64,000 nucleotides of DNA from Sabellastarte sp. h YS-2021. Taxonomy: Eukaryota; Annelida; Polychaeta; Sabellida; Sabellidae. Below, in pieces: positions 21,901 through 33,800 of the stretch. The stretch lies in NCBI GenBank assembly GCA_964017235.1, contig OZ024928.1:83695566-83759565 (forward strand). Reading direction: 5' to 3'. Positions within the stretch are counted from its first letter, which is position 1. Each line of letters begins with the position of its first letter. The notes under the pieces are model-generated. The model was not told where the DNA came from, made no database searches, and saw only the letters and a list, made by a program, of their open reading frames with translations. Position numbers and translations under genes: made by a program.

Positions 21901-24900
21901 TGACCACAGACATTTCTGTTCAAAATGTCATTAGTATGAGACTTAAGTATAAAACACTAATTGAATGCAGTGGACTAAGATGCTTAAGAACTATTGTTTA
22001 AAATTACTGATTGTGCTTCAACTAAAAACTTAACAAAACCACTAATAAAATCCAGTGAACCAAAGTGCGTTAGGCTTTTTGTTCAAAAGTTACTGATTTT
22101 GCTTCAGAGTTATTGCTTACAAGAAAAATCAAGTTACAAACAAGTCAAGCTATAGCGCTAGAAAAATGTTACTGGATTTATTGGGAAAGAAAAGTATGAG
22201 TTTATATACTGCAATATTTATGAATGATTTAGCAATTGAAATTAAAAATCTAGGCTTAGGAATAATAGTAGGAGATCATGATCCATTCCACACTTCAATA
22301 ATGCACAAAATTAAGACCAAACAAGTTACTGGACTTGTTGTAGCTGTGGAAAAAGTAGCCTAATAACATATTTTAACAAAATGCTGTGAACGCAATACTT
22401 TTCAAGTTATAAGTGATTTAGTGCATCACTTCAGGAATTTGAATGCATTAAAGTTTCAAAAATTCATTTCCCACTCGAGCTAAAATTAATTAAATGTAGA
22501 AGTCTAAGTGAAATGGAAGAAGTAAAAGAAAACAATATACATTCGAAAGAATAGCATAAATATTCCACTTTTTTTTGTTCCACTTTTGCTTGACACACAC
22601 ACATATATATATCTCTATCTATCAAATCCCTCCATCAACCACCCCCCCACTTCCCCCACTGAGGCCATTCTTTTTTCCACTTGCTTTTTATGTGCACTAA
22701 AGGGGAGTTGGGGGGGGTTTCTTTCTGCATAGAAAGACTTTCCATAAATGTGCCTCTTGATAGATATCACACAAAGCAAATACAGAGTTGGGGAGAAAGA
22801 AGAAAAGGACAAGTCATTCATTTCCACTCAGCTGGAGATAAATAAAATGCTGTACAAGAAAAACTGTTTATGAGAAAGTGTTTTTTTCCAAGCATCTTAT
22901 ATTGTGAAAGAAGTCAGGTGTATACATTTGACCAATTTATATGAATCCAGGAAAAAAACCCTCACAAAATGAGCTCTCAGGAGAAAACCCCTCAGGAGAA
23001 GACCCCTCAAAAGTCTCCTGTGGAGAAAACCCCTCACCCTATTTTGGGGCTTGTGGAGAAAACCCCTGGTGTTATTTTCAGGCTTGTGGAGAAAACCCCT
23101 CAACTTTATAAAAAGCCCTCATTTTGGAAATTTGGAATATTCATTCATTTACACATAGAAAATCATGTATAACAAAGAAGAATTTTATTAAGTCATACAC
23201 ACCTTTAAAATCACATTAAAATCACATAGCACTTTGAAAAGTGGGCAATACTGGGCAATATTATTTTTTAACCCAAATTTGGGAAAAAACCAATGATGCA
23301 CTTTATTTAAGCTTCATAAAACTCTTTATTCAGCTAAATGTGTGCAAGGTTTTATTATAAGTATATAGCATATAAATGACAGTACATGAATATAATATTT
23401 AAATGGAATGAAATATATCAGCACTGAATGAGCACATAAATACAATTGTACATAACAACTTAGGCATTAGGGTCATTTGAGGATTAGAATAGCTTCTACT
23501 TATTTCTATCCACTCACTGCCAGTGAAGCCATACTGTTAATGCAGTGTCTCAAACCTTATTACTGACAAGCCAGAGTTAAGCTGACATGCCAGAGTTTAT
23601 ACTGCCTGATGATAGCCCTAGAATAGTGGGCTAAATAGTTTAATTGCAATTATGAAAGGGACACATATAAACCCCTCTTTTTTATATTATACTTGAAAGT
23701 GACACAATAGGGGACATGTTTGATTGTTTATATATGCTAATGTATACAGTTTTAATTCTGTCCACTGATTTAAGTTTTGAAACAATAGACCAAAACATAA
23801 TATTCATCTTCAATTCAAAGTGATCAATCACCTGAGTAGTGCAATCCTGAGCACATTTCAAAGAAAAGCAAATGAGGAAAATTTACAAATTATGCTAAAC
23901 AAACTAAATGAATGGTGTGAAAAATGGCATTTGACTATAAACAATGAAAAAAGTCAAGTAGTTCATTTCAGAAAAAAGAGGAAAGCAAGAACAAGCTATC
24001 CATTTAAAATAGGACCAATGGCTATTGAAACAGTGGGAAAGTATAGATACTTAGGGGTAACCTTGGATGAAAACCTGGACTTTAAAGTCTCTGCACAAGA
24101 ATTAGCAGAGGCTGGAGGTCGGGCACTTGGAGGTCTTATCTCAAAATTCAAAACACACAAAAATATCGGCTATCATACTTTTACAAAATTGTTTAACCAA
24201 GGTATAACTCCAATAACAGATTATTGTAATGGCATCTGGGGATTCAAACAATCATCATTTGCAGAAAAAGTACAACTCAGAGCAGCACGTTACTTTATGG
24301 GTGTGAATGCTAAAACTCCAATTCATGCACTTACTGGAGATATGGGATGGATAACCGCTAAGCAAAGAATGTTTGAAAACATTCTCAAATACTACAATCG
24401 ACTTATTAACATGGACCACAGTCGATTAACCTATAAAGTTTTTGAAAATGACTTGCAAAACATCTCAAATGAAAACTGGTCCGGTGACGTGGAAAATGTT
24501 TTAAACCAAATTGGTATGTCTGAAAATATCTTTACAGGTGCTGAAATTGACATAAACCTGGCAAAAGAAAAACTCAACACCTTAATAGATTTTGAATGGC
24601 AAGACTCTGTGGCTTTTAAACCTAAATTACGAACATATACATCATATAAAAGTCATATCAGTAAGGAAGAATACTTAGAAATAAACCTTACCAAAATGCA
24701 AAGATCCCTCTTGGCAAAGTTACGATCCTGTACTTTACCATTGGCTATAGAAAAGGGAAGGTATAAAAATGAAAAATTTTCAAAACGAATTTGCACTTTA
24801 TGCAATGAAATGGAAATTGAAGACGAAATTCATTTTGTTATTCAGTGTCCAAGATATCAGAATCAAAGAGAAACGTTCTTTTCATATATTTGTGATAATG

Positions 24901-27865
24901 TTACAGTTGAGTTTAACAATATAGATGTATTTGATAAATTTATGGTTCTAATGAATCTAAAAGGTGTACATATTCGTCGCTTGGCGAAATTCCTTGTGTC
25001 AATTTGGGAATGTAGAAAGTCCATATTATATACAACTAATTAATGTTAGTTGATAAAATCCTTTGTCAATTTATAAATGCTGAGAATTCATTAGAAGAGA
25101 AATAAGTAATAATTTTCTTTTTTTGTGTATTGGAATCTTAAATTGTAACGTAATTCTTCCTGTCACACGTGCACTTTCTACTAAAGATTTTTGAATTAAA
25201 CTGACTTGTAAGCCTTTATGGCTGGGTGTTAAGAAATGTATTTAATGTCTGATGTTACTTTATTGTATAACACAACGTCAGTAAAATAAAAAACTATCTA
25301 TCTATCTCTATCTATCTATATATTTTCAGATTTTACAACAAAGGACAACATTTTTTAAAAATTAGAATCACATTTGAATTCAATTTAAAATGTCAAAGTT
25401 CCAATCCACAGGCCTGAAAATAGAATATAGGGTGGGGTGCTTGAGTACAAGTTAAATAAATATATAGGGTTAAATAAAAAATGAGGGCTTTTTAAGTTTA
25501 GGGGTTTTCTCCACAAGCCTGAAAATAACATGAGGGGTTTTCTCCACAAGCCCCAAAATAGGGTGAGGGGTTTTCTCCACAGGAGACTTTTGAGGGGTTT
25601 TCTCCTGAGGGGTTTTCTCCTGAGAGCTCATTTTGTGAGGGGTTTTTTCCGTCTCCCATTTATATAGTCTATGTGAACAAGTAGCTAGATCATCAACTCC
25701 TTCTACAAAACAAAAGTTCAATCAATTGAAGCTTTTTTTCCAAAAAGGAAAAGTTATATCCCCACAATTCCAAAAGAATGGAATCAGAAGAATGTGGTTT
25801 TTTAATCTGCCTAAAATTGGGAATTTATATTATGTGAACACTGATCAGTTGCAATATGTTAATAACCACATCAGTGCATCATAAATAGCTCATTTTTTTC
25901 TTTGAAGATGTCATAACTTCATAAACACTAAGAGATTAGGTTTGCCAGACAGCATAAATATTTTAAGTATACATATGCCAGGTGTGGTTTTAGAAAGTGT
26001 TAAAATAAATGAGGAGGGAGCAAGAAGTATATATTTATCATGTTAAGATGGCCAAAGCCTCTTAAGTACAGGAATTTTAAGTGAAATGTTATACAAAATC
26101 TTACTTTAGTATAATCAATGTCAAGTTAAACTGATGTTACTGAACAGTAAATCAGTTAGGGGCTGAAAATCCTCATTTTCATGTCAAGATGGCCATGACT
26201 GTACTTGTATTGGAACTCCAAGGTTGAAAGAAAATAAGAATGTCCCTAATGTCATCTTTAAAAGAGTACAAAATTTAACTGAGCTCTGCTGAACAATACG
26301 ATAGCTGGAGATTAAAAACTCCATAATTTCACTGCAAGGTGACCATAACTTCATCCATATTGCGACTTTAAGGTGACCATAAAATGAGAATGTCCCTTTT
26401 GTCATCCTTTATAAGTGTACAAAGTTTAGCTGAGGTCAGTTGAACAATAAGATAGCTGGAGGCCGAAAACTTCCTTTTTTCACTGAAAAGTGACCATAAC
26501 TTCATTCATATTGGGACTTTAAGGTGACCATAAAAGCAGAATGTCCTTTCTGCCAACCTTAATAAATGTCGCAAGTTTTATTTGAAAAATGTACACATTA
26601 ACTAAGCTTAGGGTTGAAAAACTCTACATTTTAAGTTTAAGATGGCCCTAACATTATTAATATTTGAATCATAAGGTAGTAAGAGTGTTCTTTTGATGTA
26701 CCTCAATATCAATATATGTTAGATTTTTAAAAAGATGGAAAAATAACAGGCCAGACAATTTTATTCCAATTTGATGACTTTAGGGGGGCCATAGCCCTAA
26801 TAATATTAACAGTTTAAGGTCACCATAAAGTCAGGATAATCCTTTGGTGAATCTTAATATATATGGCAAGTTTGGTTGAAAAGTGTGGAAAACTAAGTGA
26901 ACTGGAGGGTTAAAACCCACGTTTTGGTCATTAAGGTGACCTTAAGTTTGCAGATACAGAGCTTAAACTTCGGCATGTGAAAGATTATCAAAAAGTAGCT
27001 GAATAAGTTATTCCAACAAAACGCCGAAATCCTAACCGTTTTTGAGATACAGAGCAAGTACCCATTTTTAAAAAATTTACAAAAATAAAACGCCTCCCAT
27101 TCAGGTATCTATGGTGCGATTGATGAGAAAATCCTTTCCGACCTTGGAAATTTGGTCTAGAATGTACCAGATAAATTTTATAGCATAGGTGTGTGTGGTT
27201 TTTTCCGAAACGCGATGACGGGGTGTTTTGGAGTTATGCTTAAGGTTACCTTAGGTAAAGCTTAAGGTCTGCGCAAAGTATCCCAAAAATTTTTCCCGCC
27301 CCTATAGTTTTAAAGAAAGATAAGAAGGAAAGAAAAATTTGAAAGGCTAAGAAGTTATTCAAGGGAGACCATAATCCGGCGGCGGCGGTGATCAGTCGAA
27401 CTTCGGTGAAAACAAATAAGCGTCCCTAACGGGCCGCTTAATTATGCTACAGGGTCACAGCAATATGTTGGTAATTTCTTTTTCAGCTGACACATAGTTT
27501 GAATGAAGAAGTAATAATTTTGAGACTCACTCCACATGTTCCACAGGAAACTCCCAACATTTTGTAACCTTTGAGCAGATAATCTCCCATGAGTTTACTG
27601 ATTTTATCTGACCTCTCTCTTCTGGCTTGTAGTACTTTCATTTCAGCTTCCGTTGGTGGTTTCCATCCTTCAGAATCAACTGGTTCCCATTCTTGGTCTG
27701 AGAAGAGATGCATTTATAACATTTCACATAAAGGTATTCTACTATGTACATTGGTATCCCCATGATATTCCTTTGTAGAAGAATTATTAGGTATTTTTTA
27801 TCTAATTTTTTTTCTGCTTTATATCTGCATTTTTGATTCATGAATAATAACTTTCCCATGGTTTC

Positions 27866-27896
<31 letters not shown>

Positions 27897-30800
27897 TTTT
27901 GAAAATTTTACAATGTGTATTAATTATCATGATAAACCTGACTGATGTTTGATATGTACATATTTTAAAAAGAAGCAGTTTCCACTAGATTTGCACAGTT
28001 TTCCCAATTTTTACGTTCAAATGGGCAAATTATCCCAATGGCTGTCAATGTCAATTGTTTTATTTCGCCATTGCTTTGTACAAACTAGATTCAGTTCATA
28101 CAAAGGGCAATGATGAAAATCTTTATGCTGATTTAATTTTGTACATTAATTTTAAATTAACCTTGAAATCAAACTAGTGCCTATAAGTATGTATATCCCT
28201 GTGAAGAAGGTTATCAACAGAGACTATTGCATAATTAATGATATACATGTATATACCATTCTTCTTTGATTTTGTGGACATAATATTATCTCAATACAAT
28301 TTTTTTGTAGTTTTTAATACACAATTTTAAAGGCTGTTACTACTGATATTCACAATACAAACTACAAAATTTATATGTAAATTTGCATAAACATATTGTT
28401 TCCACAAAATACTTTAAGTAACTTATACATTTAAAATTAACAATGCATAAGTTAGTATACTGCCTAGCCCAGGAAAGTCTCTCAACTGAAACAGTGTTTA
28501 AAGCCCAAAGCACAATAATAAGGGTAGATAACAGCCCTTTTCAAAATGATGATCCAACTGAACCTTGAAGCAGGCATCTAAGATCAAATTCTATACTTGC
28601 AAAAAGATCCTCTATGATTTCCTATAGGGTGCTTTCACATTTTGAAGCTGTAGAACCAAGAATAAGGGAGATATAATAATAAGGCCTTTCTAGTATGTTG
28701 TCCCAGTTGATATTGAATCAAATGTCAAATTTCACACTTTGCAGGGTGTGACTTCCTAGTATAAGTTATTTTCAGACTTAAAGTTCTAGAACCAATAATA
28801 AGGGAGATATGAGGTCTTTTTAGTATGTTGACCCCAACTAACTTTGAAGCAGGTCAAATTGTACAATTTCAGAAGATTTGCAGGACATGATTTTTTCTAG
28901 GTTTTCACATTTCCAAGCTGTAGAATCAATAATAAGGGAGATATAATGCCTCTTTAGTATGATGACCTCACTTCACCTTGAAGCAAGGGTCAAAGTTAAA
29001 AATCAGCACTTGCAAAAGATTAGCAGAACATGATTTCCTATGGATTATTTGCAAATTTCGAAAATCTAGGATCAATAATAAGGCAGATATTAGGCCTTTT
29101 TAATAAGAGGACCCCAACTTGACCTTAAACATGTGATAGAAGCGTGAATCAGTTTATGGGTCTAATTTTGGTGAATTTTTGACTTGGAACCTCAATAACA
29201 CAAAGAGTAAATCGTATATTTCTAACATTAATAGCTGAAATAATAGGTGTGTTATCCCTTTATCAGTTTGCCAAATATTTGTCCACTAGTATTTATGCAA
29301 ATATGATAAATAGCATCAGAGATGCCTTACCCCACAGCCTGGGGAAATATTTTTCAACACCATGAGATATAGAAGTAGTGTAACAGTACAAAGTCCAAGA
29401 TACTTTCAGAGCAGTGTCAGTTATATTAAGGTCCAAATAATGCTTAAGTAGAGAAAATAATATCTAAGGAAAAGAAATGTATGTAAAGATGAAGTATTAA
29501 AACAAAACAATTCAATAATAAAATGACAGCATTTATCAGTAAACCAAAAATGGCCGAATTATGGTTTGGATGTTTTGAATATTACCCATGCATACAGAAG
29601 TGGCAATACATTCAATGAATGCTTATGTGTGGTGTTGGAGAAAAGCCTGTGGCTCACTTCATGAAATTCCATCTGTTACATTGGGAACTTGCAAAAGGAA
29701 ATTCTTAATGAATTCTAATATGACTTTAACAGTGATTAATCTCCATCAACAGACAGACCCAAAGGTGCAACAAGATTTTAAAGGTCAATACAGCAAGGTC
29801 AAAGGTCAATCAGTGTCACACCATGACATGGCACACCTAAAACCCTCAACCAATGTCCCTACCAAGTATAAACTTCCTACACCTTACAGTCTCTGAGATA
29901 TAGCCTGGACAAGATTTTATAGGTCAAGGTCACGACAGCAAGGTCAAAGGTCAAATCAAGGTCACACTGACGTATCACACCTACACCCCTAACCAATGTC
30001 CCTACCAAGTATCAACTTCCTATACCTTACGGTTTCTAAGATATAGCCCGGACCAGGTTTTTTAGGTCAAGTTCACTACGGCAAGGTCAAAGGTCAAATC
30101 AAGGTCACACCATGATGTTGCACACTTACTACCCCCAACCAATGTCCTCACCAAGTATCAGCTTCCTACACCTTACAGTTTCCGAAATATAGCCCGGACA
30201 AGATTTTATAGGTCAAGGTCACTACGGCAAAGGTCAAATCAAGGTCACACTATGACGTTGCACATCTACACCCCCTAACCAATGTCCCTACCAAGTATCA
30301 ACTTCCTACACCTTACAGTTGCTGAGATATAGCCCGGACAAGATTTTATAGGTCAAGGTCACTACGGCAAGGTCAAAGGTGAAATCAAGATCAGACCATA
30401 ATGTTGCACACCTACACCCTCTAACCAATGGCCCTACCACGTATCAACTTCCTACACCTCACGGTTTCCGAGATATAGCCCAGACAAGATTTTATAGGTC
30501 AAGGTCACTACGGCAAGGTCAAATCAAGGTCAGATCATGATGTTGTACACCTACACCCCCTAACCAATGTCCCTAACAAGTATCAACTTCCTACACCTTA
30601 CAGTTTCCGAGATATAGCCCGGACAAGATTTTATAGGTCAAGGTCATCATGGCAAGGTCAAAGGTCAAATCAAGGTCAGACCATGACGTTGCACACCTAC
30701 AACCCCTAACTAATGTCCCTGCCAAGTATCAACTTCCTACACCTTATGGTTGCCGAGATATAGCCCGGACAAGATTTTCAAACTCAAGGTCACTACGGCA

Positions 30801-33800
30801 AGGTCAAAGGTCAAATCAAGGTCAGACCATGACGTTGCACACCTACACCCCCCAACCAATGTCCCTGCCAAGTATGAACTTCCTACACATTACGGTTTCT
30901 GAGATACAGCCCAGACAAACTATTTCCCGCCGCCCGCCCAACTGCCCACCCGCCCGCCCATCCGGACACCATGGGTGAAAACAATACCCCGAAAGCCCTT
31001 AAGGGCTGTGGGGTAAAAATATTACTTTGTTTGTGTCTAATTGATGAAGACCATTGAATCAGTTTATGGGTCTATTTTGAAAAAAGGTAAACACTGAATG
31101 AATACATAAACTATATGAAGTGTACCATATATGGCATTATTATATGTGGTTAGTAATCAAATAATGAGCCTGTTTTACTTATTTCAAGTGCAAAGTAGTG
31201 TCTCTGTATGTTTATATTTCTAGAAAATGAAATGTTGTTTGGTGGAAGTAATGACCAGTTCTTGGATCTTTTGGTGTCTTTTTTTACTTCACACCTTAAT
31301 AACACATCCAGTATTTCATTTGTTTTCAAGTAGATTGCTCAGATGTTATCCCTTTATCATTTTCTTAATATTAGTAGAAATATTAAACACATTGTTTTCT
31401 TTGTCTCTTATTGCTGAAAACCCTGTGATCAGTTTATGGGTCTATTTTGGAAAAAAAAATGTTACACTTGACTTATCACTTCAGAGATTTACAATATATG
31501 TACTGTTACTTGTGGTCACTTAGGACTGACCAAATAATAATTTCAAATTGTACAAATGCAGGTAGAATATTGTTTTCATCCATGGTATCTAGCTGTGCAG
31601 ACAAGTGGACAGGAGGGCCGGCAGGTGGGCAGGGGTAAATATCTTGTTTGACCTGTGTCTCAGAATCCATTGGGATTAGGATGCTGATACTTGGTAGGGA
31701 TAATGGTTAGGGGTTATAGATGTCATGATGTGCAATGTCACACTATGACCTTAGTCTGACCTTTGACCTTGGCTCTGTCAAATGTTTTCTACAGTAATAT
31801 TTGAAACATATTTCCCTTATGACAATGATATATGGATTGCTGAAACTGGTTATTACAACCACCAAGGAGGTATTATTTTATAACTGTTTGTGTCTTTGTG
31901 TGTTTGTGTGTTAGCAGGATATGCAAATACTTCTAGTTGAATCTTCCTGAAAAGAAATCAGAAGATGTGTCCAACTTATATCCTATTAAATTTTTGGAGT
32001 GATCTGGATCATCATCTGGGCCCGTATTCAAGAAAGGTCTTAGACTTAGCCAGGTCTTAGGCTTAAATGTGGTCTTAAAGTTGAGACTTTTGTCTCAGCT
32101 AAGTTTTGTCTTAAATGTGTATTCACAAAGGGTGACTTAGCTAAGTCCAAGATTATCAAATAACCACAGTGGTTTTCTGTGTCATGTGACCTTTCTATTC
32201 TATTCAAGCTATACTATTGGTGACATATATCCTTCATTTAATGCATTTTATCTAAAGAAAAGTGCTGTTTTGAACTGGAAAACCTTGTTACCACATATAA
32301 ACTTCCAAAGACTGCTTTAGTGAGGTGTTCTGTATAATTATACTTTATTTACAGCCATTTAAAATTTTGAAGTGGAGAAAAGTTTATGGCGGCCATATTT
32401 AAGTCCTCTTTACAAAATTTAAGCCCACTACCAAGCAGTCTTAAAGTTGAGCCCTTGGCTAAGCCTAAGACCAGTCTTAAACTAGAGGATCGCTCACAAA
32501 AAAAAAGATAATGTTTTTGCATAGCAAAAACAAAGCGTCCCGAAAAGGATATAAAGGTGAGTGCTAAAGTATTAAGAAAATGCTTCGTTTCTAGCCTTAT
32601 ACTGTTGTGGCAACCAAAGTCAGCGCAGTCTGCTCTATCTAGCACGGTTTTCAAGATATAAGCATTTTTGTGTTTTGCAAAAAATAAAAAAATTAAAAAT
32701 GTCCGCTATATTTGGCGAGACAAAAATATTTTGAAAATTGGCATGGCTACTCTGCAGAGATACCCAGCAGGTCCAAAATTTTGTTGAGTTCACTCCATAT
32801 AGCACAGTTTTCGAGATATAAGCATTTTTGTGTTTTGCAAAAACTTTGAAAATTCAAAATGGCCACCATTTTTGGGGAGACAAAAATTTTTGTCAAGACC
32901 ACTGCCGTGGTGTGTATCTCCCGCCGAGCATTAAAGCAGAAGAAATAGCTTTTCCGAGATATTCACAATTTTTCATTTTCGTGTGTGAAAGGTCTTCCAA
33001 AAGTAGGTGAATGAGTTATTTGAGAAAAATTGGCTATCTGCAATACTATTAAGAGATAATTCACATTTACTCATTTTGAGTAGGTGAATAATTATCTATG
33101 GGTCTGAAACTTCACCAAGTGAAAGCTCTCCCAAAAGTAGGTGAATGAGTTATTTGAGAAAAATTGGCTATCTGGAATACTTTTAGAGATAATTCGCATT
33201 TACTCATTTTGAGTAGGTGAGTAATTAGCTATGGGTCTGAAACTTCACCATGTGAAAGCTCTCCCACAAGTAGATGAATGAGTATTTGATAAAAATTGGG
33301 TATCCGCAATACTTTTACAGATAATTAGCATTTACTCATTTTGAGTAGGTGAATAAATAGCTATGGGTCTGAAACTTCACAGAGTGAAAGCTCTCCCAAA
33401 AGTAGGTGAATGAGTTATTTGAGAAAAATTGGCTATCTGCAATACTTTTAGAGATAATTCACATTTACTCATTTTGAGTAGGTGAATAATTAGCTATGGG
33501 TCTGAAACTTCACCAAGTGAAAGCTCTGCCAAAAGTAGGTGAATGAGTTATTTGAGAAAAATTGGCTATCTGCAATACTTTTAGAGATAATTCGCATTTA
33601 CTCATTTTGAGTAGGTGAGTAATTAGCTATGGGTCTGAAACTTCACCATGTGAAAGCTCTCCCACAAGTAGATGAATGAGTTATTTGATAAAAATTGGGT
33701 ATCCGCAATACTTTTACAGATAATTAGCATTTACTCATTTTGAGTAGACGAGTAATTAGCTATGAGTCTGAAACTTCACCAAGTGAAAGCTCTCCCAAAA

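Larger units (their letters stand above)
22935..25665. mobile_element. TIR element II with arms of tandem 'GGAGAAAACCCCTCA' motifs, 8-bp TSD
   Basis: ATTTATAT at 22935-22942 and 25658-25665 is a candidate target duplication. The left arm (22943-about 23125) starts GAATCCAGGAAAAAAACC and holds repeated GGAGAAAACCCCTCA-type units. The right arm (about 25475-25657) is a near-perfect inverse copy. The first 16 bases match the inward-read right end of element I (GAATCCGGGAAAAAAA), linking the two. The interior holds 600 bp of unassigned DNA (23170-23800) and a LINE RT fragment on the plus strand. Confidence 0.65.

Noticed and set aside
22897-25721. Peptides of the form EKTPQEKTPQKSPVEKTP on opposite strands
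   Set aside because: They are translations of the 15-bp DNA motif in the inverted arms of element II. No start context or splice signals support a protein.
20818-27439. A single 6.6-kb element G from the left-end fragment at 20818 to the hairpin at 27418
   Set aside because: The ends match the E family, but several unrelated elements lie between and the arms near the ends are not shared, so I list only the two end fragments.
30900-30962. GC-rich CCGCCCGCCC stretch as a CpG island or Sp1 promoter
   Set aside because: It is about 60 bp long, confined to the end of the S5 array inside element F, and no gene start follows.
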